64,000 nucleotides of DNA. Origin: Gremmenia infestans (Eukaryota; Ascomycota; Leotiomycetes; Helotiales; Hamatocanthoscyphaceae). The DNA lies in the NCBI GenBank assembly GCA_032629725.1, contig JAFEVB010000037.1, forward strand, positions 434,001 through 498,000, in the 5' to 3' direction. Of this stretch, positions 46,382 through 57,593 are shown piece after piece. The stretch's first letter is position 1, and each line of letters begins with the position of its first letter. Made by a program: the position numbers and the translations under genes. The notes under the pieces were generated by a model. The model ran no database searches, was not told where the DNA came from, and saw only the letters and a list, made by a program, of their open reading frames with translations.

Positions 46382-47176
46382 TTACCAACCAAAAGTTATC
46401 CCCACAACCACCACAGCCCCCAAAACACCCTTCCTCCCCAACCTCCCCTCTGCACCCCCGACCCCCCCACTACTCACCCCAGTCTCCACAGTATCCGTCG
46501 CCTTCCCCTTACTCAACACCTTAACATTATCTTTAAAAAGCTGATTCCCCCCAGCACCACCCACCACATTCCCCGGCGGATAATACTCACACACCACATA
46601 CCACCCCGGCGTGCCATTCTTCCCCCCACAAGCCGTCCGCCCACACCCCACACTCGTGGTATTGCTCCACACAACCTGTGTGAAATGGCCCGTCGCCTCA
46701 TTGAACCCCGGGCTCTTCCAGTTATACTTCTCACGCTCTAGGCCCCAGGCATCGACACTCGCTGTGGCATTGGCGTAGCCTGCTGCGAGGTTCTCGCCGG
46801 TTGGTCCACCCTGTCACATCGCTTTCGTTAGTATATATATGACAACAATTCTTGAAAAACTATTAAAAGAAGGGAAAAAGCAAAGAGAATAGAACACAAA
46901 ACTCACACTATGTACAAACCGACACCCATCCGCCCACTTCGCCGCCACCGTCGCCGAACTCTCATTCCAAGTCAACGCACTAGCATTATGCTCGCCCCTA
47001 TAGAAATTATGCGCATCCAGCATATCCCTCTCAAAGCTCCCATCAGAAGCATAATCAGAACTCGTACTCGTAGCCGCAGCGGCGGCGGATTGCGTCAGGG
47101 TTACTGTTGAGGCGGCGCGTGCGGTTGTGAGAAGAACGAGAGGGATGAGCGCGAGGCTGGAGGAGAATAAAAACAT
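46382..47176 (-). CDS. Secreted CAP/PR-1-family protein with predicted GPI anchor
   Basis: Minus-strand exons 47176-46907 and 46810-46382 give 232 residues; the 96-nt intron is GTGAGT..ACAG. MFLFSSSLALIPLVLLTTARA is the signal peptide. The CAP domain shows MLDAHNFYRGEHNASALTWN, GENLAAGYANA, then the CAP1 motif TGHFTQVVWSNTTSVGCG and the CAP2 motif WYVVCEYYPPGNVVG. A Gly/Ser-rich stalk and a hydrophobic end (VLGAVVVVGITFGW) suggest a GPI anchor. Yeast relatives (Pry proteins) bind and export sterols, and several fungal members are secreted during host contact. Here the role is unproven. Confidence 0.88.
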
Positions 47177-47977
47177 TGTAACTTGATGGGAGGGTTCGGA
47201 ATCGATTTGATTGGTATGGTGACTGCTTACTCGGTACTCATAATTGAGAGAATGAATGGATGGATTGATTGATTGATCGATTGGTTATTGGCATAGAGGA
47301 CAGGACAGTAGAGGAACTTCCCTTCCCTATTTCAACAAAGAAAAGCCATACCTACCCATACATAAAGAAAGAAACACGAGAACAAGGCATGGCCAAACCT
47401 GATCGCAGCCCTGTCCTGTCCTGCATCATACCCTTACCGTACCTACATGTCACCTTTCTATTCGAGGAACAACGAGGCTGAAGGGCATGTTTCTTGCTTT
47501 CGGGTTGGCCCGAGCTCGGTTGGATCGCGTCGTTGGAATGGGAGGTACGATGACGTGAGAGGCTGACAGGGGATAGGGCTAATTAAAGTCACGTTTTTAT
47601 ATGATTGAACCTTCATTGGTGATTCATTTATTCACTTACTAAGTCAGAGTAGGAGATTCAGTGTGTCAATTGCTACTGCAAATGCAAGTATCGTACCTAG
47701 TTATTTTATCTACAAAAGCCCTCATATACGTGTGGGTAGGTATCTCTTATTCTGTCTTCCGCATTAATCATATAATCAATCCCACGCCCACGATTGCTCG
47801 CAGTTTTCGTATTTGTATCGTATTCGTATTTAATGCCTGAACGCCGTGCCAAATTTTCCATGCGATGTCATCCCAAGCCAAGCCCAGCCAGAGAAACCAC
47901 GCTTGCTGATAGTTTTAAAAAGAGTAGAGAGTCCATTTGTGCGCCTAAGAACGCCAAAGGGAGGGTTAGTTGAAGTT
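47177..47977. other. Intergenic region downstream of the trehalose subunit gene
   Basis: 0.8 kb between two minus-strand genes: the CAP-gene promoter and the Tps3-like 3' end. It has GATT repeats near 47261-47282 and no gene. Confidence 0.45.
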
Positions 47978-50787
47978 TTATGAGCTTGTGGGAACTGTGG
48001 TTTTGTAGGGCAGTTGTGCTAGTTTCTGGAGGACTGTAAGAACACCTAGATACTTGTTAGTATATGTCTTTACAGTGTGATAATAATGATGCATACCAGT
48101 GACTCCCTGAGTAAGAGTAAAGCCAGCCTCAGTGTTGCGGTTTCCCACGCTCACAGTCGTAACATTCTTGATCGTCTTGTTCTCTTGAAGCTCATTGGCC
48201 CAGCGGAAGGCAACTTCATCGTCACGGCCATCACCGACGACCATCAGGAAGTCGATGGGTGGGTTGTGGGCTGGATCGGAATTTATCTCTTTCTGGAGAC
48301 CTTCAAAGATCTTCGCTGCTGCTGTGCCTTTTGACCAGTCAATTGGTGCAACGATGACAGCGTCTACATGATTGTTAGTAATTTAGAGAAGCGCGACGGA
48401 TGAATTAACATACCCTCAACTGGTATAGCCTTTACTCTCTGCTCCTCACAAGCATCATTGATATGACTTGCGCAATCGCCAGCTTGGCGACTCGCGCTCT
48501 CCTGATCCTCGCAATTCTTGTAGTTAAACGTCAAACTACAATGACGGCTCTCGACAGTGGAGCCGGGAGTGCGTTCCTGATAGTAACGCATGATTCCTTC
48601 GACAGAGTCCTGCCATGCATGCATTTTTTCAGGGTCAGCCATCTCAACCCATTTCGAAGAACCATTTTCTTTGAGGAAGCAGCCATTTTCCGCAATTAGA
48701 CCAAGACCAGGTACACGCTTGAATAAGCCGTCGAGCTCTTCGGGCTGGCGGCCAGACATGACATATACGATATTGCGTTCGTCGGTGAGAATATCATTTA
48801 AGACATCCAGAGTGCGCTGTAATAATTAGAACCTGCTAACGAGAAACTTGATTGGAATTTACCTGAGGGCTGGTGAGGATAATATCATGCGGTGATCCCC
48901 AAGAGGCCAGAGTACCCTCATAATCAATAATGAACAGACGCCGATCTGATTTCAGGTATTGATTCATGAGGACGTTGATGGACAGCCGAGGAATAGAAGT
49001 TGTATCGCGACTATTCTGCTGGTCGTACGCCTTATCAAGCCGAGTGAGAAAAGTAGTAAACCAGTGCTCTGCGGTATGCTTCATCACAGCTTCGTACAGC
49101 TTCGTCCAACGTGCCTCCTTCTCCTCATCGCCCATTTCCAAAGCTTTCTTGATTGCCTCGGCACATTGACAATAGTCCCAAGGATTGACTGAAAGTTCAT
49201 GACCACCAAAGACTGAGGCACTACCAGTGAACTCACTCAAGATCAGTGAACCGAATTTGTTATGTCCCTCGAATTTACCATCTTGACAAAAGAGGTATTC
49301 GTGGCAAGTCAGATTCATTCCCTCGCGCTGGCTGGTAATCATCAAAGCATCAGCAACCGTGAGTAACGCAAGATACTGAGGATAACTAATGTCTTGCTTG
49401 AGGTAAACAAGAGGTTGATAAGCCAAGTTTGCCCATGACGAATTGACTCTCGTAACAATGTCAGAGACAGTGGCATCTAGCTCAGCCTGTTCGGTCGTAG
49501 AGGTTGCAACTTGAATCATGACTACATGATCACGCCACTCGGGATACTTATTCAAGAATAACTCGTACGCCAGGAGCTTTTGCCGAACACCACGGATATT
49601 GTCCAGCTTATCTCTAGCAACAATAAGCTTCTTGCCTTGGTATCGCTCTTGCATTGTGCATAACCACTTCTCGACATCCGGTTCTGCTCGGTTCATCTCA
49701 AGGGCCAGCGGATCAATGCCGATAGCCAGGTCCATAACATCCACAAAGCGATCTTCCAATTGAACGCCATCGTTAGTCGCCTCGACACAAAGCAGCCTGC
49801 TGCAGGTTTGCAGAAAGTGGCGTGCATACTCATGAATTTGAAAGCCGATGAGGTTAGCTCCAAGCATCCCTTCAAGCAGTTCCTTCCGGACAGCGATGCA
49901 TCGGAATACCTCGGATGAGGGAAAAGCAACATGGAGAAAGAACCCAATCTTGGCATCCGGAAGCTTCTTGCGGATCATGGATGGCACCAGAAGTAGATGA
50001 TAGTCATGAACCCTGCCGCACCAATCAGCATATATTCAAATTTGAGGAGCCGATGAGCCTAGACTCCAAGGGAACTGTCTCGGGAGCCGGCATGAGAGCT
50101 CCTGGAACAGATCCCCTCAGAGCAAATTAAAATGGGAACAAGCCTACCAGATGATATCTCCACGCTTCCAATTCTTGACAATCTTGTCGGCAAAATCTTG
50201 ATTCACTTTGACATAGTAAACCCAGGAGTGATCCTCATATGCTTTGCTCTTTGGGTTATCCGGAATCTGGTAATGGAAGACTGGCCAAAGGATTTGTTTG
50301 CAGTAATGCGTGTAATGTCCATCAAAATCGCTATCCTTGCAAAAGACAGTCAAGGAATCGTAATCGGTAGCCAGCCGGTCCTCGATGTCTTGCTTCTGCT
50401 GCGTATCTTCGAGGGCGTCCGTGGGCATACCCAATGTCCCAACCCAGATCTTTTCGTTGAGATTCCCGCTGCGAACTGCGGCCTGAACAGCATTTCGTAG
50501 TCTCGATTTTTATCGGTTTTTAACCACATAACTCTCATGTGTCACACTCTTTCTTAAAAATTACCTATTCTTAATTTCACTCATTCCTTACCTCAAATAA
50601 CATCAAAAAAACAACATCATAAAATATCAACAACAAAAAAAACCAACCAACCCAACCAACCACAAACAAAACACCAACCCCAAACAACACAACAACCCCC
50701 CAACCAACAACAACCCCCACCCCCCCCCACACCCCCCCCCAAACAAAAACACCCCCCCCCACAACCACCCCCAAATATCACCACTCC

Positions 50788-50823
<36 letters not shown>

Positions 50824-50855
50824 ACCCCCCCCCACCCCCCCCCCCCCCCCCCCCC

Positions 50856-50897
<42 letters not shown>

Positions 50898-51336
50898 TTT
50901 TTTTTTTTTTGTTGTTGTTGGTGCCCCCCCGGGGCCCCACAAAGTGGGGAGGGGGGGGGGGGGATCTTGGTTGTGGTACGAGTGGGGAGACTCGGTCGGG
51001 TGCGGGGAGTGGAGTTTGTGGTGGGGAGCGTGAAGTTGATGGTATTGGGGAGGAATCTGTGTTTGCCTATCAGTACAGTACAGTACTTAAATTGTATGCT
51101 GACGGCGCATGGTGGAGCAAGAAGGTGGAGTGTCTGGTAGTAGGAGCTGGCTTATGACTGGAGCGAAGCTACTGAAAGCTCCAATAGGTTTCAAAGCTTG
51201 CAGGAAGAGCTTGAAAAACACCCCGCAGAGTAATTGCAACAATTGATCTGGAAGATGCAACTTGTGTAATTGAAGCGCTCGTGATTGCTGGTAGGACAGA
51301 GAAGTTTACGTACAGAGAACATACGAAGACCGTCAT
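47978..51336 (-). CDS. Trehalose-6-phosphate synthase complex subunit, Tps3/Tsl1-like (interrupted)
   Basis: Minus strand. Exon 1 51336-51314 (MTVFVCSL) and exon 2 from 51056 (FLPNTINFTLP..) rebuild the typical start. The middle is lost in degenerate sequence at about 50560-50960. Reading resumes near 50508 (LRNAVQAAVRSGNLNEKIWVG), with exons ending 50150 and then 50012-48863, 48816-48414, 48363-48097 and 48045-47978. The GT20 domain includes WVHDYHLLLVPSM, HVAFPSSEVFRC, SQREGMNLTCHEYL and LILSEFTGSASV. The C-terminal phosphatase-like domain reads DYEGTL where Tps2 has DYDGTL, and GDGRDDE where active enzymes have GDDRTDE, while SGR and DWSKG remain. Loss of HAD acids points to a regulatory subunit of the trehalose synthase complex rather than an active phosphatase. 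The intron 50149-50013 is the second introner-like copy. Confidence 0.8.
50013..50149 (-). mobile_element. Introner-like intron candidate, copy 2 (Tps3-like gene)
   Basis: A 137-nt intron splitting a Trp codon (TG|GTAGGCTT ... GGCAG|G), as in copy 1. On the plus strand the core 50077-50107 matches 33120-33150 at 24 of 31 positions, including a GGAGC..GCTCC inverted repeat. A second, weaker GGAGCCGATGAGCCT-type piece lies at 50045-50067. The relationship was found by eye. Confidence 0.4.
50560..50960. other. Degenerate poly-C block, probable assembly artefact
   Basis: Composition decays from A/C-only sequence (CCAACCAACC) to more than 100 nearly pure C bases (50788-50893), then a T run, GTTGTTGTTG, CCCCCCCGGGGCCCC and a G run. 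It lies inside the Tps3-like reading frame between two recognisable exons, so real coding sequence of this protein must have been displaced or lost here. Confidence 0.85.
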
Positions 51337-52659
51337 GGTAATAGCTTGTGAGGACGTTCAAGTCCAGCTTGGAGAAGGGCCAACGAGGAGTTGGGTATGC
51401 TGAATTGGAATTGCGCAAGCATGAACTTCGTGAAGGGGGTCTGTTGTTGGATGAAATGAATGGAGTGGTATGGAATGGAAAGAGCAGTCGGGTACTGTAT
51501 GAGGCAATTATCTCGAGTCTGCTGTTTTGTGTCGATTCAATTTGAGCTTTCTGCCAATGTCAACGACAAAGTCGCAACAATTGTGTTCAAATTTCCGTGA
51601 AGCGTTCCAAGATCTTGGTAAGGAGATGAGGCAATTAAGTGTCCTCCTTTCTTTGTGGTAGATAGCAGGCTCGAGGATTTGCAGATATATAGCAAAGGGT
51701 AAGGTAAGGTATCTAGGTACGAGGAGCACGGCTCAGGTCATCAGGTGTTGGTGAATTGGTATTTGGTTGTTTGATTGTTCGATTGTTCGATAGCAAGATG
51801 ACTTAATATCCAGGTATATCTGGGGATAATTTTTCATACGTCAGGCACAGCACAGAACGTCAGGGATTCTGTGACAGGGATGCGATGCAAGGTATCCGGA
51901 TAGCGGGACATTTTTAGGGCTCTTGATAGGAGGAGCATCACTTGGCAAGGAAGTGAGCACCACCATCCCTGCACGTATCCAAATCATCCAACTCTGCTTG
52001 GGCAGCCACAGTTACAGTACACTTCGGGACTTTACGGAGGAGGGGAAGGTGAAGCAAATACGGTACGGTACAGTAATAAGGTTACATACAGCACCAAAGA
52101 TTGCTCCAACTTACTTTATCACGGAATAGCATCACCCGGTATCTTCATTACACTTTTGATGCATCTTCTCATTCGTGCATAAACTTCCTATCAACAGATT
52201 CAACACAACACAACACCACCAGCACCACTGCAAACTGGAGCTTAGCTCCGGGATCTCCACCCACAACATGAAACTTTTCAAGCAATGCGGGCCAGAACTG
52301 CAAAACCGACCACTCACCGAAAGCCTGCCCGAGGCGTGTGAATGTTACAGGCCAGGGCTTGCCGTGTTGTCGGAAACGTCATACGAAGTGCTCGACCACG
52401 CGGCATCTTGCAACTTGCCGATATCATTGACTCACGCCCAGCCCAGGCAAAGCAATACTCGAGTAACGGCGATGTCAGAAAACATCTTCGCCCGGACCTA
52501 TGTCCGTTCATTATCTAAAATGAAAGCCACACAGCAAACTTGCAAATGCTATCCGTTAATAGCCATGATTTGTACGACCTCCCATCCGATCAAGCCCATG
52601 GCCAGCCCTCTTACACCCGTCCCAGGCAACGTAGTAGTGTCCCAAATGCCGTGGAATAT
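51337..52659. other. Intergenic region between Tps3-like and Pch2 genes
   Basis: 1.3 kb: promoter of the Tps3-like gene and the 3' end of Pch2. It has TACTGTAC-like motifs near 52010-52078. The plus-strand frame 52175-52735 overlaps the Pch2 end and was rejected. Confidence 0.45.
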
Positions 52660-54270
52660 TCAGCGAGCGGACACTTCATCTACCTGGCTATGTGTTCTCT
52701 TGTGGCCGCGGTGTTCAACAGTTTGCCTCTCCTGAGATAAGACGAATCTTTTGATAAATGCTAGGGCTAGGTCAATATCGCAGTCCTCCCCTCTCAAGTA
52801 ACGCAGAATTGCTAGCTCGGGCAGCTGGGTGAGTGATCTACCACTTATTCCTCCGATTGATTGCGCATTTCCAGAGTTGATAAGCTTGAGGATGGCTAGT
52901 ATCTGGGCACCAATCTTCGCCATAGGTCCGTCTCCATCTGCCCTATACTCGATATCTGCCTCGTCGTATAGTGGGAGAGTCCTGTCGGACGTGATGTGAC
53001 CTTGGTCTATGAGCTTCTGGATCCTTCCACAGAGAATAGCGTATTGCGAAGCACTCGAAGGTGGATTGACAACGATTCTAAGTCCGCACCTATCCAGGAA
53101 GGCTGTGTCAAGAGAGCTGACCATGTTCGACGTGCAAAGAAAAATAACATTGGCCAATCCCTTCGCTCGGTCCAGCCCCGTTAGAAGAGAGTTTGTTGCT
53201 CGCAGTGAGTCCTGGGCTTCCCCGTTGTAGGCGCTATGCTCCCGTGAAAAGGCAATACTTTCTACTTCGTCAATCATAACGCAGATGAATCGTTCCGGGT
53301 CGTCTTGGCAAATGCGAGTAATTGCTGTAAATATGTTATCTACTTGCTTCGCGCTCTCGCTATAGTACTTGGATAGTAAATTGGCTGTCTTGATTTGAAT
53401 CAACTTCGTTTGTTTGTAGGTAGAATTGAGTCGAATGGAGATCTTCTGGGCAAGGCCTTGGCACAATGTGGTCTTGCCCGTTCCGGGAGGGCCGTACAGC
53501 AAGATGAGCGGATTTACATCTCGTGAGCCGGCCCCCGATCTTTGTGAAAACCGTAGTATATTGGTCATCATCCAAATGAGCTCTCCTTTGAGGTCGCTCT
53601 CGAAGACAAGTCTGGCAAGGGTTAGCTCAATGTCTAACGTCTTATGGGTGGATTAAATAGGAACATACTCATCCCATTGGCCATCAAAACGGACATGTGG
53701 CATTAATGATGTTTCAGCTTGCGGTATAGCGGAATCCTCTTCTCTTGCTGTATCGTACAGTTGGTATGCTTGGAGTCTGACCGTCATGGTGTTGAGGGTG
53801 TAGCAAGCGCTGGCTGTCTCAATGCCCACGTATTCAACCACTTTAAGCGATTGGATAATGTCCTTATAGGTTTCAAACAGCTGGCCAAGCGTAATTGAGG
53901 CATCTGATGAAACTTAGAAGTTATATGACAGAGTTTCTTATCTTGAGTAAAGCTTTACGTGCCTCTCCCTCCACTCCAAGGAGATTGTGGAAGAACATAC
54001 CTGGATTAGCCATGATATCGTCGCCCACTTCGACTACTGAACTATTGTCTGGGGAAGACAGCTGAGCTTGCAAAGCCTCTTGAAGCTGAGAAGACTAGTC
54101 AGGCAAGTGCAAAGAAGATGAATTGTAGTTCATATTACCTCACAGATGTCTGACCAGTCTTTGGAGATTCTGGCCTCGATGAATATGGTGCTTGTGATTG
54201 TGCTTGGGCGTAGGACCATGACAAAGCCCCCGTCTTCAGATAAGTCTTTAGATTCTCCCTGTTTGGCCAT
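52660..54270 (-). CDS. Pch2/TRIP13-family AAA+ ATPase
   Basis: Minus-strand exons 54270-54139, 54094-54001, 53903-53669 and 53611-52660 give 470 residues. The AAA+ core shows LILLYGPPGTGKTTLCQGLA (Walker A near residue 194), IQIKTANLLSKYYSESAK, FICVMIDEVESIAF (Walker B), and NVIFLCTSN (sensor 1) with LDRCGLRIVV. The N-terminal third (IEARISKDWSDICE, GQLFETYKDIIQSL) is the usual divergent adaptor-binding part. Pch2 remodels HORMA proteins such as Hop1 during meiosis and in the spindle or recombination checkpoint, in nucleus and nucleolus. It is shorter than the animal form by a small N-terminal margin. It is transcribed divergently from the Csc1-like gene, with 332 bp between starts. Confidence 0.87.
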
Positions 54271-54602
54271 CTTGCGTGCGCAATTGCAGGACAGTACAGA
54301 TAGTCGTAGATTTCGGGGGTGTACCTCAGGGAGTCAGGGGTGAAGTTTAAGGCGGGGTGCAGGAAGGGGGTTTATGCGTTGAAGTGTGTGCCGGGGGTGC
54401 TTAGGGAGAAGGTAATAGGAGAGGTTTGTTTACTTTCGAGGTGGTGTAGGCGCAACAAAGACTGGCGTGGCCGTAGAGATGTGCCTTCGCTTAGAAACAC
54501 GTCATGGAAACCCGCCTGCATTGTTGATCTGACTCCAGTTGGAAGGAATATTCTTAACATTATTGATACTCTCTGGCTTCAAATCCCTTGGTCGAAGCCA
54601 AT
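54271..54602. promoter_or_regulatory. Shared divergent promoter, Pch2 and Csc1-like genes
   Basis: 332 bp separates the two start codons. It is GA/GT-rich on the plus strand near 54300-54420 (GGGGTG, AGGAAGGGGG). No TATA or named element is clear. The spacing permits bidirectional control, which is inference. Confidence 0.45.
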
Positions 54603-57088
54603 ATGGCAGAGAATTGTACCGTCTCTGATCCGACGGATCCAGCCAACGGCCAAAAAGATGTCTATGTCCAGCTTGTGCTCTCCCTCGCGCTCGGCGTCTC
54701 AGCGTTCGTTGCCTTCTGTGTAAGAATTACCAAATCCATCGAACGAGTGGGTTTCAGCCTGCTGTTGATTCTGATTTTCACAGATTCTCCGCCCGAAATG
54801 GAAAGGCCTTTATGCCGCGCGAAAGAGGCAGTCGGATGCCGCCTCATTTCTACCAGACCTCCCAGACACCTTCTTTGGCTGGATGCCTGTGTTATACAAA
54901 GTGACAGAACAACAAGTCCTTGCTTCTGCGGGACTTGATGCTTTTGTTGTAAGCGTGTTGTTGCTCTTTGTCGGTGCCAGATGCTAAAACGTTATAGTTC
55001 CTAGCTTTCTTCAAGATGTCAATTAAACTCTTCGGAATCATGTTCCTCCTCACCTGCGCCATTATCGTTCCAATCAACTTCCACTTCGACCACCTTCTTA
55101 CCCCCGGAGATAGTAGACCTAGGAATGATACCGAACCGCCAGAGCTTTTCCCAGCCTTCTCGAGTTGGGGCGTGGATGCGGAAAGCAAGGATGAAACAGA
55201 CAAGGCCTACACAACAAGCTACCTATGGGCGTATCTTGTGTTTACGTACTTTTTCACTGGGCTTGCATTATATTTTATTACGCAAGAGACGCGACGAATA
55301 ATAAAAATCCGGCAGGACTACTTGGGAAGCCAATCTACCACTACCGATCGTACAATTAAATTGTCTGGAATTCCGAAAGAATTGAGGTCCGAGGACAAAA
55401 TCAAGGAATTCTTAGAAAAGCTTGAGATTGGGAAGGTAGAAAGCGTCACGATTTGTCGCGACTGGAGCAGGCTGGATGGATTAGTGGAAAGGCGGGCGTA
55501 TACCTTGCGCAGGCTCGAAGAAGCATGGACTGAACACCTGGGACAGCTCAAGACTAAACGAAATCAGCCTCAAGAATCACAATCAGACACCCAGGACGAT
55601 GATGACAATTCCTCGCATCCAGAGCATAGCAATCTTCTTGGAGAAAGTCATATCACCCCTTACGATAAGCCACGCCCAACTACTCGAATTTGGTACGGCT
55701 TCCTCGGCCTTCAGAGTAAAAAGATCGATGCCATCGACTATTACGAAGAGCAACTGCGAAAGGTGGATGAACTTGTCACTGCAGGAAGAAAGAAGATTTA
55801 CCGACCTACGCCCCTTGCGTTTGTTACTATGGACTCAATCCCGGCTTGCCAAATGGCCGTACAAGCTCTACTAGACCCCGAGCCTATGCAGCTCATGGCG
55901 AACTTGGCCCCAGCACCATCAGACATTGTCTGGCAAAACACATACTTACCACGATCAAGTCGAATGGTACGATCCTGGACTATTACTATCTTTATCCTAC
56001 TTCTCACACTCTTCTGGCTGGTTCCGGTTGCTGGGTTAGCCGGACTGTTAAATATTTGCTCCATCCGCCAAGTCTGGAAAGGCCTTGCAGACACTTTGGA
56101 AAGTCATCCAATTCTATCCGCCTTGGTTAAGACTGGTCTACCAACCCTTGTTGTTTCGCTCCTCAATGTTGCGGTTCCATACCTTTACGACTACATGGCG
56201 AACATGCAGGGCATGATTTCGCAGGGTGACGTCGAGCTCTCTGTAATATCCAAAAACTTTTACTTCACTTTCTTCAATGTCTTCCTCGTCTTCACCGTTT
56301 TTGGAACTGCCAGTAAATTTTGGCCTGTTTTACAAGAGTCCTTCCGAGACACGACGGTCATCGCATTCAAGCTAGCAGAGTCGGTCAATTCCCTAGGTTT
56401 CTTCTACATAAATTTCATCCTACTTCAGAGTGTCGGACTGTTCCCATTCAGACTTCTAGAATTTGGTACCATGACGCTTTATCCCATCATGCTGATGATG
56501 TCGAAGACGCCGAGGGACTACGCGGAACTTGTTCAGCCACCAGTATTCAAATACGGATTCTATTTGCCTTCCGCTATACTCGTCTGGATTCTCTGTATGG
56601 TTTACAGTGTTTTACCTGCGGGTTACATGGTGCTCTTTGTAGGCCTGATCTACTTCGTGTTCGGCTATTATACCTACAAATATCAGTTGCTTTATGCCAT
56701 GGATCATCCTCAGCACGCTACAGGAAAGGCATGGCCGATGATTTGCTATCGCCTCCTTGTTGGGCTTGGGGTGTTTCAGCTCGTAATGGCTGGTGTAATT
56801 GCACTGAATAAGGCGTTCTATCCAGCTGCACTGGTAGTGCCATTGATACCATTCACGATCTGGTACAGCTACTACTTTGGACGCACCTATGAACCTTTGA
56901 CCAAATTCATTGCGTTGAGGAGTATCCGAAGAGAGCCCCACGCAAATGTTAACATAGCCGATGAATACGTCGGGATGCATACCCCACCTGGAAATGTTCG
57001 TCGCCAGAGCACAACCCTTGATGAGGATCGAGAAAAGGGCTTGAAATTCATAAACCCAAGCTTGACCTCCCCGTATGCTCCCATCTGA
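54603..57088 (+). CDS. Csc1/OSCA-family calcium-permeable stress-gated channel
   Basis: Exons 54603-54719, 54784-54948 and 54998-57088 give 790 residues; introns are 64 and 49 nt. The start MAENCTVSDPTDPANGQ leads into the first helix (LVLSLALGVSAFVAFC). The join ILRPKWKGLYAARKR matches the family's cytosolic start, and FFGWMPVLYKVTEQQVL precedes helix 2 (SIKLFGIMFLLTCAIIVPIN). A cytosolic loop of about 200 residues has the TIKLSGIPKELRS RRM-like piece, and the pore-region helices include FFNVFLVFTVFGTASKF and LGFFYINFILLQSVGLFPF. Family members are mechanically or osmotically gated cation channels, or phospholipid-related membrane proteins (yeast Csc1, Rsn1, Phm7). The C-terminus bears a helix and a short charged tail. 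Confidence 0.92.
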
Positions 57089-57593
57089 ATATTCGATGAT
57101 ATGACTGCTAATAAACTATAGCCTTGAAAATATTTGGATCAATAAAGGACCCGAGTCGAATGGGGAGGCGTCAGAACTCGATAGACAAGAGAGCGCAGCG
57201 AGCTCTGTGAGTTTAGGCGATACTCATATCTGGCGAGATAACGGAGAAGAAAATGTATGATACCCGTCCTGAAATTTTGATACCCAGCAACATTGTCGGG
57301 ATTGGCGGGAGCTTTGCACTGCGGACTTGGCCGGTCGCTCTTACTTGGAACTCTTTAACTCCAAACTTTGCAATAACAGTATACCCAATGATTGTTCCTT
57401 CCCCGAATTTTCACATCGGCATCTACTCGCAGCCGATGGTTCTTTTTCTTTTCACGTCCCTTCTTCATTCCCTCACCAATATCAATATCCTTCATTTGCA
57501 AGGTACTCTAGTCACTGCAAGACGGCTTCAGTTCTAGTTTGATTCCCCACACCCTTGTAGTTTATCCTATTCTTATGAGAAACCGTCCTGGTT
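57089..57593. other. Intergenic region between Csc1-like and F-box genes
   Basis: 505 bp, same-strand neighbours. The open frame 57253-57537 has no family resemblance. This is probable 3' end plus F-box promoter. Confidence 0.45.

Noticed and set aside
52175..52735. Plus-strand 186-codon open frame overlapping the Pch2 3' end
   Set aside because: Overlaps a confident gene in antisense, has no domain-like pattern, and its composition looks like translated intergenic DNA.
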